Origin: JAKAGZ01 sp035266865
GTDB lineage: Bacteria > Bacteroidota > Ignavibacteria > Ignavibacteriales > Ignavibacteriaceae
Direction: 5' to 3'
DNA: 43,049 bases
Assembly: GCA_035266865.1 (NCBI GenBank)
Contig: DATFMR010000072.1
Location: forward strand, 1-43,049
In this document: positions 17,679-26,079 of the stretch, one piece after another
Position numbering within the stretch: the first letter of the stretch is position 1
Layout of the letters: the number at the start of each line of letters is the position of its first letter
Made by a program: the position numbers and the translations under genes
The notes under the pieces: generated by a model
Database searches by the model: none
Seen by the model: the letters and a program-made list of their open reading frames with translations, nothing else
What the model was told of the DNA's origin: nothing

Positions 17679-19428
17679 ATATTTATTTCTCTCCCTACTG
17701 ATACTCTCCCCCTTTGTTTATTCACAAACAATAAATAATATTGAAATTTCAGGTAATAGAATCTTTAGCAGAGGCCAGGTATTAAACTGGTCCGGGGTAA
17801 ATATTGGTGAAGAAATTTATCCGGGCATTATTGATTCTATAAAATCCCGGGAAGCCGTCAAGTTTTCAGAATACGGATATTTTCATTCATCGTTTGAAGG
17901 AACTGAAATTATTGAATCAGAAGATACCGGGAAAGTTGATTTAATAATAAACATAGCTGAAGGAGGGCCAACATATTTAAAAAATATCTTTTTTAATAAT
18001 GCTTCTCATATTGACTCCCTAAATATTTTACCATCCTATGACTTTTTAACAAATAATATTTTTAACAGGTTTGAACTTGAAGCAAGTATCTCTTCATCAA
18101 TTACATATTATGAAAATAATGGCTTCCCGTTTTCCCGGATTTCAATTTCATCTATTAATTTTTATTCTGATTCCTCACAAGAGGATTACTATGCTGATAT
18201 TTATTTGGATTTAGATCATGGCAAACCAAGTGTTATAGACGAGATTGAAATTACAGGGAACACCAAAACAAAAAGGGATGTTATTTTGCGTGAATTGCGG
18301 GTAACTCCCGGTGAAGAATACTCCCAAAACTTGGTTGAAGAAATTCCCTACAGGCTAAACAGGCTTGGGTTTTTTCAACCAGTACAGACACCTGAATTTT
18401 ATATTAACTCCCGGAACAAAGGCGTACTTTCAATAAAGGTTAAGGAAAGGCAAACAAATAATTTCGATGGTATCCTGGGTTATATTCCTGGAAATACGCA
18501 AAATGAAAGCGGTTACTTTACCGGTCTTGCAAATGTTAGTTTAAGAAATTTATTCGGAACAGGAAGAGCAGCCGCGATTCGCTGGCAAAAACTTAATCGC
18601 TCTTCACAGGAACTCGAACTGAAATATCTGGAACCTTGGTTATTTGGGTTTCCTATTAATATCACAGCAGGATTATTCCAGAGAAAACAGGACACCACTT
18701 ATGTACAAAGAAATATAAATTTATCTTTACAGTATTTAGCTACTGAAGATATTTCTGCGTCTTTTACTTTTTCAACTGAGTCAATCATTCCAAGCGATAC
18801 GGATACTCTTTCTTTTACAGTATATAATTCGTCAACTATATCGACCGGATTAAATTTTAAATATGATACTCGCGATGATCCGTACTCATCAACAAAAGGT
18901 CTTTTGTTTATTAGTGCATATTCTTTCAGCAGGAAAAAGATAAATGGACCGCAGAAATTTATTTCACCCGGTCTTGCAACTGATATTGATCTTCAGAGAA
19001 TAGAACTTGAATTTAAAATTTACTACTTGTTATTTCAGCGACAGGTAATTGTGCTTGGATTAAATGGTAAAGAACTCCGGGGATCAAATTTTGATCTCAG
19101 TGATCTTTACAGGCTAGGAGGCACAAACTCCTTAAGAGGCTACAGGGAAGATCAGTTTCTCGGTTCCAGGATTCTGTGGTCAAATCTGGAATACAGGTTT
19201 TTGCTTTCTCAAAGATCATTTGGATTTTTATTTTTTGATACGGGCTATTATTTTAGAAAAGCAGAACCACAAAACAACATTTACAAGGCTGAAGATTTTA
19301 AAATAGGCTATGGTTTAGGAATAAATCTTGAAACAAGCCTAGGTGTTATTGGAGTTAGTTTTGGATTTGGAAAGGGGGATTCTTTCAGCGATGGTAAGAT
19401 TCATTTCGGCATTGTTAATGAGTTTTAA
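17662..19428 (+). CDS. BamA/TamA-family outer-membrane assembly protein
   Basis: 588 residues from ATG 17662 (TTG 17659 is one codon earlier). A signal peptide (LHRVKYLFLSLLILSPFVYS) is followed by POTRA-like repeats (about 22-255: INNIEISGNRIFSRGQVLNW and VIDEIEITGNTKTKRDVILREL). The C-terminal Omp85 barrel (about 270-588) includes GGTNSLRGYREDQFLG, the conserved loop-6 RGY-type motif, and ends in a terminal Phe. It is shorter than BamA (about 800) and closer to TamA or the surface-antigen subclass, so it is probably an accessory Omp85 that inserts or exports outer-membrane proteins. Confidence 0.88.
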   Translation: MLHRVKYLFLSLLILSPFVYSQTINNIEISGNRIFSRGQVLNWSGVNIGEEIYPGIIDSIKSREAVKFSEYGYFHSSFEGTEIIESEDTGKVDLIINIAEGGPTYLKNIFFNNASHIDSLNILPSYDFLTNNIFNRFELEASISSSITYYENNGFPFSRISISSINFYSDSSQEDYYADIYLDLDHGKPSVIDEIEITGNTKTKRDVILRELRVTPGEEYSQNLVEEIPYRLNRLGFFQPVQTPEFYINSRNKGVLSIKVKERQTNNFDGILGYIPGNTQNESGYFTGLANVSLRNLFGTGRAAAIRWQKLNRSSQELELKYLEPWLFGFPINITAGLFQRKQDTTYVQRNINLSLQYLATEDISASFTFSTESIIPSDTDTLSFTVYNSSTISTGLNFKYDTRDDPYSSTKGLLFISAYSFSRKKINGPQKFISPGLATDIDLQRIELEFKIYYLLFQRQVIVLGLNGKELRGSNFDLSDLYRLGGTNSLRGYREDQFLGSRILWSNLEYRFLLSQRSFGFLFFDTGYYFRKAEPQNNIYKAEDFKIGYGLGINLETSLGVIGVSFGFGKGDSFSDGKIHFGIVNEF

Positions 19429-19514
19429 TCCCTAATTTATATTTCAATTTTCCCGAAAACTTCTTAATTTGTTAAAAAACGAATAAAATGAGCGTATTTC
19501 CAATAAAATCAAAT

Positions 19515-19549
19515 TATGTGTTGCAACTTTATATGTTGTAACATATATT
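19515..19549. promoter_or_regulatory. Promoter with overlapping operator-like inverted and direct repeats
   Basis: TATATGTT-GT-AACATATA (19530-19547) is a perfect 8-bp inverted repeat. TGTTGCAAC (19519-19527) and TGTTGTAAC (19534-19542) form a direct repeat 15 bp apart. A possible promoter, TTGCAA (19521-19526) with a 17-nt spacer and TATATT (19544-19549), is covered by these repeats, so a bound repressor would block it. Confidence 0.5.
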
Positions 19550-19600
19550 AAGCATGAGAAAATGAAAAATTATGCTGAGATCTAAAATCCGGAGGTTAAA

Positions 19601-20188
19601 ATGTTACACGATTTAATTGAAAAGAGATATAGTCCAAGAGCTTTCTCCGATGAAGAAATTGAAGAAGAAAAAATTCTTTGTCTGCTGGAAGCGGCAAGAT
19701 TGTCGCCATCATCAATGAACGCTCAACCATGGAGATTTATTGTTGGAAGAAAAGGACACGGAGACACGCATAGCAGAATTTTAGAAACATTAATGGATGC
19801 GAACAAAATCTGGGCAAAAAATGCACAGGTATTAATTCTTGGAATTTCAAAAATAACATATGATAATAATAGCAGGAACGGACACGCCGAGTATGATTTG
19901 GGACAGGCAATGGCTAATTTAACATTTCAAGCCTCGGCGTTAAATTTATTCGTACACCAGATGGGTGGATTCTCTCCCGGCAAAGCTTCTGAAATATTTA
20001 AAATTCCGGAAAATTATAAGCCGGTAACTGTTGCAGCGGTTGGTTATCTTGGAGATCCAGATATTCTTCCCGATAAATTAAAAGATAGAGAAAATGCCCC
20101 AAGAAAAAGGAAAGATCTTTCAGATTTAATATTTGAAGAAAAATTTGGTGAGCCAAGTAAATTAATAGAAACAACAATATCAGTTTAG
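19601..20188 (+). CDS. Nitroreductase-family flavoprotein
   Basis: 195 residues, typical for the FMN-dependent nitroreductase fold. It opens with IEKRYSPRAFSDEEI and LLEAARLSPSSMNAQPWRFIV, the FMN-binding Arg/Ser/Asn/Gln cluster of the family. It should reduce nitro compounds, quinones or similar acceptors with NAD(P)H in the cytosol; the natural substrate is unknown. A strong ribosome-binding site (GGAGG, 19591-19595) lies 5 nt upstream, unusual in this window. The pirin gene follows after 8 nt, and an operator-like repeat covers the promoter, so the pair looks like an inducible redox-stress unit. Confidence 0.9.
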   Translation: MLHDLIEKRYSPRAFSDEEIEEEKILCLLEAARLSPSSMNAQPWRFIVGRKGHGDTHSRILETLMDANKIWAKNAQVLILGISKITYDNNSRNGHAEYDLGQAMANLTFQASALNLFVHQMGGFSPGKASEIFKIPENYKPVTVAAVGYLGDPDILPDKLKDRENAPRKRKDLSDLIFEEKFGEPSKLIETTISV

Positions 20189-20196
20189 GTAATAAA

Positions 20197-20907
20197 ATGA
20201 AAAAAATAATTCATCGTGCAGAATCCAGGGGCAAAGCCGAATGGGGCTGGCTGCATACAGCACATAGTTTTAGCTTTGCCAGGTATTATGATCCGGAAAG
20301 AATGGGCTTTGGCTTGCTTCGTGTTTTAAATGATGATTATGTTGAACCTAATACGGGCTTTGGTACACATCCGCATGACAATATGGAAATCATTACAATT
20401 ATTCTTGACGGGCAGCTGCAGCATAAAGACAGTATGGGCTCAGGTTCAATAATACATAAAGGTGAAGTACAGGTTATGTCCGCGGGAAGCGGGGTAACAC
20501 ATTCAGAAATGAATCCATCTAAAACTGAAGTTGTAAATTTATTCCAGTTATGGATTTTTCCTAAAGAGCAAAATATTAAGCCTCGTTATGATCAGAAAAA
20601 ATATCCGGTTGAAGAAAGAACAAATACTTTAAAAACCGTTGCTTCCGGGTTTAAGAAAAACGATGAATTATACATACATCAGAATGCGGCAATTACATTA
20701 GGAAATGCTGAAAAAGGAACTGAGCACATTTATAAAAGTAATAAACAGGGTAACGGTTTTTATATTTTAATTATTGATGGTAAAATAAAAATTGAAGATG
20801 AAGAACTAAATGAAAGAGATGCTATTGGTATTTGGGAAACAAGTGAAGTTAAAATTTCAGCAAAAGAAAATTCTGATTTTTTAATTGTTGAAGTACCAAT
20901 GAATTAA
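20197..20907 (+). CDS. Pirin-family bicupin protein
   Basis: 236 residues, the normal YhhW/pirin length. The N-terminal cupin keeps the metal ligands H58, H60 (GFGTHPHDNME), H102 and E104 (VTHSEMNPS). The start RAESRGKAEWGWLHTAHSFSFARYYDP is a pirin signature. Bacterial pirins of this kind can act as quercetin 2,3-dioxygenases or redox-sensing regulators. Co-transcription with a nitroreductase supports a role with aromatic or quinone compounds, but this is inference. It is convergent with the reductase at 20945. Confidence 0.92.
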   Translation: MKKIIHRAESRGKAEWGWLHTAHSFSFARYYDPERMGFGLLRVLNDDYVEPNTGFGTHPHDNMEIITIILDGQLQHKDSMGSGSIIHKGEVQVMSAGSGVTHSEMNPSKTEVVNLFQLWIFPKEQNIKPRYDQKKYPVEERTNTLKTVASGFKKNDELYIHQNAAITLGNAEKGTEHIYKSNKQGNGFYILIIDGKIKIEDEELNERDAIGIWETSEVKISAKENSDFLIVEVPMN

Positions 20908-20944
20908 AAATAACCTAAATAAAGATAGTCTAGTGATAATGTTA

Positions 20945-22117
20945 TTAAATCATATAAACTTTGGCAACATCAATAAGAAGGCTTGGCTTATTTGCCAGGA
21001 CGGTCATAAATAATTTCCCAAGTGTTCGTTTTTCTGTAGGAATTTTTTGCATCTTTTTAACCATTTTATTGAATCCCTCATCATCAATACTATACAATCC
21101 CTCTTTAAGTCTTTCAAATATTTCATGTTTTTGTCCACGAGCTTTGTGCCATTCTTTATCATAAGAATAAAGATGTTCAGGATTACATTTTTTTATTGAT
21201 TCTGCAGCAATCCTTCCAGCAATACTTCCTCCGATCATACCACTGGCAATCCCACCGCCACTCAAAGGATTTACCTGGCGCGCGGCATCCCCTGTTAACA
21301 ATATTCCATCTCCTGAAATATTAGACAATGTAATTGCACAAGGCACTCCGCCTGCTACCTGGGTTAAAATAGATGCATTCGGGAAGAATTTCTGCATATT
21401 TTCGTTTAAATAAGATAATGCAGATCTTTTTTTACCCTCAAGACCGTTTATTCCAAGTCCGATATTAGCGAGATCATTTCCTTTTGGAAAAACCCAAAAA
21501 TATCCTCCTGGTGCAAAATTGCTTCCAAGATAAAAGTAGAGAGTATTTGGGTCTACTTTGACGTTTGATGCAGTTACCTGAAAACAGGATTCCATATCCC
21601 TAAAATCAATGTGAGTTTTCAATCCGGCCCATCTACCCACTCTTGATTCTGTTCCATCTGCAGCAATTACAACTTTTGCTCTTATCTCTAGTTGTTTACC
21701 ACGATATTCAACCTTTACTCCGCATACTTTATTTTTTTCAAAAATTAAACCATTAACATAAGCACGAGTTATAACCTCTGCTCCGGCATTAGAAGCTTGC
21801 TTAGCCAGTTCGTAATCAAAGATTTTTCTTTCTAGAACGTATCCTTCCACAGAATTGAATTCAACTACAACTTCTTCACCATCTGGGGCAACAAATGCAA
21901 ACTTAGTAATTTTCGCTGCTATCCATTTGTCGTCAGGCTTAATGAAATCCCCGACAGTTTTTAGATTTATTGCTTCCGCACATCTTACAGGGGATCCAAC
22001 CTCGCGATCCTTTTCAAGCATTAATACCGAAACATTATTTTCTGCCGCAAACCTCGCTGCCATAGAACCAGCCGGGCCGGCACCGACAACAATTACATCA
22101 TATTTTTTTTTCATCAT
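20945..22117 (-). CDS. Geranylgeranyl reductase-family FAD-dependent oxidoreductase
   Basis: About 390 residues from ATG 22117. A TTG at 22192 would add 25 residues with no family match and is disfavoured. The FAD-binding Rossmann motif VVGAGPAGSMAARFA is at the N terminus. GSPVRCAEA, FAPGGYFWVFPKG and LTGDAARQVNPLSGGGI are the hallmarks of the geranylgeranyl reductase/ChlP family. These enzymes saturate isoprenoid chains on chlorophyll, menaquinone or archaeal-type ether lipids. The gene is divergent from a DGGGP-synthase-like prenyltransferase, which favours a lipid or quinone isoprenoid substrate. No chlorophyll genes are in view. Confidence 0.88.
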   Translation of the reverse strand: MMKKKYDVIVVGAGPAGSMAARFAAENNVSVLMLEKDREVGSPVRCAEAINLKTVGDFIKPDDKWIAAKITKFAFVAPDGEEVVVEFNSVEGYVLERKIFDYELAKQASNAGAEVITRAYVNGLIFEKNKVCGVKVEYRGKQLEIRAKVVIAADGTESRVGRWAGLKTHIDFRDMESCFQVTASNVKVDPNTLYFYLGSNFAPGGYFWVFPKGNDLANIGLGINGLEGKKRSALSYLNENMQKFFPNASILTQVAGGVPCAITLSNISGDGILLTGDAARQVNPLSGGGIASGMIGGSIAGRIAAESIKKCNPEHLYSYDKEWHKARGQKHEIFERLKEGLYSIDDEGFNKMVKKMQKIPTEKRTLGKLFMTVLANKPSLLIDVAKVYMI

Positions 22118-22261
22118 TTGTATTCTGATATTTAAATAGGGAAGAAAAATTTCGCATTTTAGCTTATATAGTGATAATTTTTCCCGGTTCAATATATTAA
22201 ACCTTTGGGTTAAAATGAATTGGCTGATGAAAATTTTATCACTTTAACTTTATACAAATTG

Positions 22262-22269
22262 TAAATTTG
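22262..22269 (+). promoter_or_regulatory. Candidate -7 element for the prenyltransferase operon
   Basis: TAAATTTG matches TAnnTTTG exactly and lies 27 nt before ATG 22297. No well-spaced -33 element is evident. A small inverted repeat, TACAA-A-TTGTA (22253-22263), abuts it. Confidence 0.35.
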
Positions 22270-22296
22270 GTTATTATTGGACATCATTATTTATAA

Positions 22297-23142
22297 ATGA
22301 TTTGTATGGAAAAAATAAAAACAATTATAAAAATATCCCGACCCGTTAATTTTTTAATTGCTTTTTTTGCTGTCACTATTTCATACTTTATCTCATCTTC
22401 AAAACCCGTACATTTAATTGAATTAATACTGGCTGCGCTTGCAATGTCATTCTCTTTTGCTGCGGGAAATGTTATAAACGACATTATTGATCTCGAAATA
22501 GACAAAATCAATAAACCGGGTAGAGTTCTTCCCAAAGGTGACCTGACTCTTAATTTTGCAAAAATACTCTACATTATTTTTATAGTCTTATCTTTGGTTT
22601 TTTCGGCAAGCTTTGGAATTTTTTCAATCCTTTTTTTAGCATCAGTTAATGTTATACTTTTTTTCTATTCTGTTTACCTAAAAAAAATAATTCTTGTCGG
22701 AAATTTTGTTGTCGCATTAATTACTGCGTCTGCATTGATTTACGGCGCATTTGTTTCGGGAAATATTGCAGGTGGGGTAATTCCGGCAGTATTCGCTTTC
22801 CTGATAAATTTCATCAGGGAAATAATAAAGGATATGGAGGACATTAAAGGTGATATTTCAAAAAATGTCATTACTTTTCCTTCAAAATTTGGAATAAAAC
22901 ATTCACTTGCATTAATCTTATTTTTAACTGTCAGCACAATAATTTTAACTATTATTCCTTTTGTATTTAAAATTTATAAAATAGAATTTTTTATAATTGT
23001 AATGTGTTCTGTAAACGTTTTATTTATTTATATGCTTAAATTATTATACCAGAGCCAGGCACTGCAGACATTAAAAAAAGTCAGCAGCCTTGTAAAACTG
23101 AACATGATGATTGGATTAATAGCAATATTACTTGGTAAATGA
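22297..23142 (+). CDS. UbiA-family prenyltransferase, geranylgeranylglycerol-phosphate geranylgeranyltransferase-like
   Basis: 281 residues with about eight membrane segments. The two Asp-rich motifs are NDIIDLEIDKINKPGRVLPKG (roughly 67-87) and DMEDIKGD (roughly 180-187), which bind Mg-prenyl diphosphate. The NxPxR form and the DxEDxxGD motif fit the digeranylgeranylglyceryl-phosphate synthase-like branch rather than UbiA or MenA, though related quinone enzymes cannot be excluded. It diverges from a geranylgeranyl reductase gene, and its TGA overlaps rnhB by 4 bases (ATGA). ATG 22306 is an alternative start. Confidence 0.85.
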   Translation: MICMEKIKTIIKISRPVNFLIAFFAVTISYFISSSKPVHLIELILAALAMSFSFAAGNVINDIIDLEIDKINKPGRVLPKGDLTLNFAKILYIIFIVLSLVFSASFGIFSILFLASVNVILFFYSVYLKKIILVGNFVVALITASALIYGAFVSGNIAGGVIPAVFAFLINFIREIIKDMEDIKGDISKNVITFPSKFGIKHSLALILFLTVSTIILTIIPFVFKIYKIEFFIIVMCSVNVLFIYMLKLLYQSQALQTLKKVSSLVKLNMMIGLIAILLGK

Positions 23143-23771
23143 AAAATTTCGATAATTCATTTTTAGATGAAAGAATAAAGTTTATTGCCGGAGTTGATGA
23201 AGCTGGAAGGGGACCGCTTGCAGGACCGGTAGTTGCAGCTTCTGTTATTTATTCCCCGGAAACATTTTTTGCCGGAATTAATGATTCTAAAAAACTTACG
23301 GAAAATAAAAGAGAAGAAATGTTTCCTGAAATTATTTCACATTCTATTTGTTGTTCTGTGTCTGTGGTCTCACATGGACAAATAGATCGAATAAATATTT
23401 TGCGGGCATCGCTGCTGGCTATGTTTAATGCTGTCTCAAGATTAGAAGTAAAGCCGCATCTTATACTGGCGGACGGTAACAAAAAGTTTACTTTTACAGT
23501 ACCGGTAATTCCAATTGTAAAAGGGGATTCAAAATCATTTGCAATAGCTTCCGCTTCAATAATTGCTAAAGTTGTTCGTGACAGAATTATGAAAAGACTC
23601 GATCAGAAGTTCCCTGAATATCTCTGGGCGAAAAATAAAGGATACCCTACACAGGAACATATTAAGGCTGTAAAATTATACGGACCATCTCCATTACATC
23701 GAAAAACATTCTTAAAGAATATTTTACCGGAATTTTCAACACAGGATAATTTAGAGGTCTCGGGGAGTTAG
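23139..23771 (+). CDS. rnhB: Ribonuclease HII
   Basis: 210 residues. It removes ribonucleotides from RNA:DNA hybrids and misincorporated ribonucleotides in DNA. The active-site start GVDEAGRGPLAGPVVAA supplies D20 and E21; a further Asp is in LILADGNKK. The SASIIAKVVRDRIM segment is characteristic. Start ATG 23139 overlaps the previous stop, implying coupling. yraN follows after 5 nt, an rnhB-yraN pairing that is widespread in bacteria. Confidence 0.96.
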   Translation: MKNFDNSFLDERIKFIAGVDEAGRGPLAGPVVAASVIYSPETFFAGINDSKKLTENKREEMFPEIISHSICCSVSVVSHGQIDRINILRASLLAMFNAVSRLEVKPHLILADGNKKFTFTVPVIPIVKGDSKSFAIASASIIAKVVRDRIMKRLDQKFPEYLWAKNKGYPTQEHIKAVKLYGPSPLHRKTFLKNILPEFSTQDNLEVSGS

Positions 23772-23776
23772 GATAA

Positions 23777-24148
23777 ATGAGTAAAACTTCCAAAGAATTT
23801 GGAAAAGAGGGCGAAGATCTGGCAGCAAAACTTCTGCTTAATAAAAATTATAAAATTATTGAAAGAAATTACCGCTTCGGGAAAACAGGTGAAATTGATA
23901 TAATAGCTAAAGACCCGGAAACAAATTACCTTGTTTTTGTGGAAGTGAAATCAAGAACAAATCTTGAATACGGTGACCCGGTTTACGGTATCACAAAAAA
24001 TAAAATGAGGCAGTTAAAAAAAATAGCAAATGCGTATTTATACGAAAAAGAAATAAGTGAAATAGATTGCAGGTTTGATGTTGTAACGGTTTTATTTAAA
24101 GGAAAATTAAAACCGGAAATTGATCATTACATAAATGCTTTTACATGA
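23777..24148 (+). CDS. YraN/UPF0102 family endonuclease-like protein
   Basis: 123 residues. The restriction-endonuclease-like fold of the family is marked by KEFGKEGEDLAAKLLLNKNYKIIERNYR, GEIDIIAKD and VFVEVKSR, the D...ExK nuclease-type residues. The biochemical role is unsettled; a Holliday-junction-resolvase-like or recombination function has been suggested from structure. It sits directly after rnhB. Its last 14 bases overlap the dctQ reading frame. Confidence 0.93.
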   Translation: MSKTSKEFGKEGEDLAAKLLLNKNYKIIERNYRFGKTGEIDIIAKDPETNYLVFVEVKSRTNLEYGDPVYGITKNKMRQLKKIANAYLYEKEISEIDCRFDVVTVLFKGKLKPEIDHYINAFT

Positions 24149-24689
24149 AAAGGTTATGCAAATCTTTAAATCATTAGCAGATAAAATTGAAAAGCTGAGT
24201 GAAAAAATTGGTTACTGGACATCCTGGTTAAACGGAATTCTTGTTCTTATAATCTGTTATGATGTGTTTACCCGCTATTTGCTGAATCAAAGTATTGTGG
24301 GACTGCAGGAACTTGAATGGCATTTATTTGCTCTGATATTTCTGCTGGGTAGTTCTTATACATTAAAAATTGATGATCATGTCAGGGTGGATGTACTTTA
24401 TACACGCTTTTCTGAGAAGAAAAAAGCCTGGGTAAATTTTCTCGGAGCTATTTTATTTTTAATCCCTTTTTGCTCTTTAATTATTTACACATCGTTCGGT
24501 TTTGTTAAAACTTCTTTTATAATGGGAGAAACTTCTCCTGATGCAGGAGGATTACCTGCCCGGTACATCTTAAAAGCACTTATTCCAATTTCATTTTTAT
24601 TTATTCTACTACAGGGTATTGCACTCGCAGTCAGATCTTTCTTAACTATTCGTGGTTTTAACACTGAAGACAAGGAGAAAGTAAATTAA
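24135..24689 (+). CDS. TRAP transporter small permease (DctQ type)
   Basis: 184 residues with four membrane segments. The family region ILVLIICYDVFTRYLLNQSIVGLQELEWHLFAL is followed by GSSYTLKIDDHVRVDVLY, both typical of DctQ. It partners with the large permease and a periplasmic binding protein to import organic acids with sodium. ATG 24135 overlaps the yraN end; ATG 24156 is an alternative. The last base of its stop is the first base of the dctM ATG. The binding-protein gene is not adjacent; the likely one is at 29508, on the opposite strand. Confidence 0.9.
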   Translation: MLLHEKVMQIFKSLADKIEKLSEKIGYWTSWLNGILVLIICYDVFTRYLLNQSIVGLQELEWHLFALIFLLGSSYTLKIDDHVRVDVLYTRFSEKKKAWVNFLGAILFLIPFCSLIIYTSFGFVKTSFIMGETSPDAGGLPARYILKALIPISFLFILLQGIALAVRSFLTIRGFNTEDKEKVN

Positions 24690-26008
24690 TGGAATATCTA
24701 CCAATCCTGTTCTTTGTTGTTGTTTTAATCTGCCTGCTGATGGGATTTCCTGTGGCTTTTACTCTAGGTGGAGTTTCTTTCATCTTTGGTGTTCTTACTT
24801 TCGGATTAAATTTCTTCAATTTACTTCCGCTGCGGATCTGGGGAATAATGTCCAATTATGTTTTGCTTGCGGTTCCATTATTTATTTTCATGGGGGTAAT
24901 GCTGGAAAAATCGGGGATTGCGGAGGAACTTCTTGAAACGATGGCTTTATTGTTTGGAAAAATGAAAGGTGGACTGGCAATCTCTGTTTTAATTGTAGGC
25001 GCAATGCTTGGCGCTTCTACAGGAATTGTAGGCGCAACGGTTGTTACAATGGGTGTGATAAGTTTACCTGTGATGTTAAAAAGAGGTTATCATCCACGGG
25101 CTGCTTCCGGAATAATAATGGCATCCGGAACGCTCGGACAAATCATTCCACCAAGTATAATGCTTGTTTTGCTTGGAAGTGTTTTAAATGTTCCGGTTGG
25201 TAATCTGTTTATTGGTGCTGTAATTCCGGGGACACTACTTGTATTTTTATATTTTGTCTGGATAATTGTTCTTTCATTTATTCGCCCTAAATCAGTTCCC
25301 GCGATGCCTGAAATAGAACTGGATAAGTTTGTTGGTGTAGAAAAAGTGAAGAGAATTTTTACAGCTTTTATTCCACCGTTCTTTTTAGTTATCGCAGTTC
25401 TCGGATCAATATTTGCTGGAATAGCTTCGCCAACTGAAGCTGCTGCGCTTGGTGCTTTTGGAGCTGCTTTGCTTACAATTATCAGGAAAAGATTTACACT
25501 GAATATGATAAAATCGGTGATGCTTAAAACAACTTCAATTACAAGTATGGCTTTTATGATATTGGTTGGCGCTACAGCATTCAGTCTTGTTTTCAGGGGA
25601 ATGCACGGGGATACTTATCTATCTAATTGGATACTCTCTTCCAATCTTGAGCCGCATCATTTTTTAGCTATTGTAATGATAGTGATATTCATACTAGGTT
25701 TTTTTATCGATTTTATTGAGATCACTTTTATTCTTGTGCCCATAGTCGCGCCGATTTTCATTCATTTAAATATGAATTTATTGTGGATTGGAATTCTTAT
25801 TGCGATGAATCTTCAAACTTCATTTTTAACTCCGCCGTTTGGATTTGCAATATTTTATTTGAAAGGAGTCGCTCCAAAAGAAGTTTCAACTTCATATTTG
25901 TACCGGGGTGTAATTCCATACGTGGTAATTCAATTAATAGCTTTATTTATTCTGACTGTTTGGCCTGATATAGTTTTATGGCTGCCGCGGGTTATTGGAG
26001 CAAATTAA
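24689..26008 (+). CDS. TRAP transporter large permease (DctM type)
   Basis: 439 residues with about twelve membrane segments. GFPVAFTLGG, VPLFIFMGVMLEKSGIAEELL, GASTGIVGATVVTMGVISLPVML and ASGTLGQIIPPSIMLVLLG are DctM landmarks. The clade resembles the permeases annotated for mannitol/chloroaromatic-type TRAP systems (FcbT3-like), matching the type of binding protein at 29508; this assignment is from memory of the families. It ends the ubiA-rnhB-yraN-dctQ-dctM run and is followed by a hairpin. Confidence 0.93.
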   Translation: MEYLPILFFVVVLICLLMGFPVAFTLGGVSFIFGVLTFGLNFFNLLPLRIWGIMSNYVLLAVPLFIFMGVMLEKSGIAEELLETMALLFGKMKGGLAISVLIVGAMLGASTGIVGATVVTMGVISLPVMLKRGYHPRAASGIIMASGTLGQIIPPSIMLVLLGSVLNVPVGNLFIGAVIPGTLLVFLYFVWIIVLSFIRPKSVPAMPEIELDKFVGVEKVKRIFTAFIPPFFLVIAVLGSIFAGIASPTEAAALGAFGAALLTIIRKRFTLNMIKSVMLKTTSITSMAFMILVGATAFSLVFRGMHGDTYLSNWILSSNLEPHHFLAIVMIVIFILGFFIDFIEITFILVPIVAPIFIHLNMNLLWIGILIAMNLQTSFLTPPFGFAIFYLKGVAPKEVSTSYLYRGVIPYVVIQLIALFILTVWPDIVLWLPRVIGAN

Positions 26009-26027
26009 ATCTATTTACGTGCAAAAA

Positions 26028-26058
26028 CCTTGAAGGTTTGAAGCGAGAACCTTCAAGG
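26028..26058. terminator. Hairpin between convergent dctM and msrAB; terminator-like on the minus strand
   Basis: CCTTGAAGGTT (26028-26038) and AACCTTCAAGG (26048-26058) form a perfect 11-bp stem with a 9-nt loop. Five A residues just before it (26023-26027) read as a T run on the minus strand, so it best terminates msrAB; on the plus strand no T run follows. Confidence 0.6.
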
Positions 26059-26079
26059 CTGCATAATTAGAAAGGAGAA

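Noticed and set aside
22118..22192. N-terminal extension of the geranylgeranyl reductase from TTG 22192
   Set aside because: The added residues match nothing in the family, and the FAD motif normally begins close to the N terminus.
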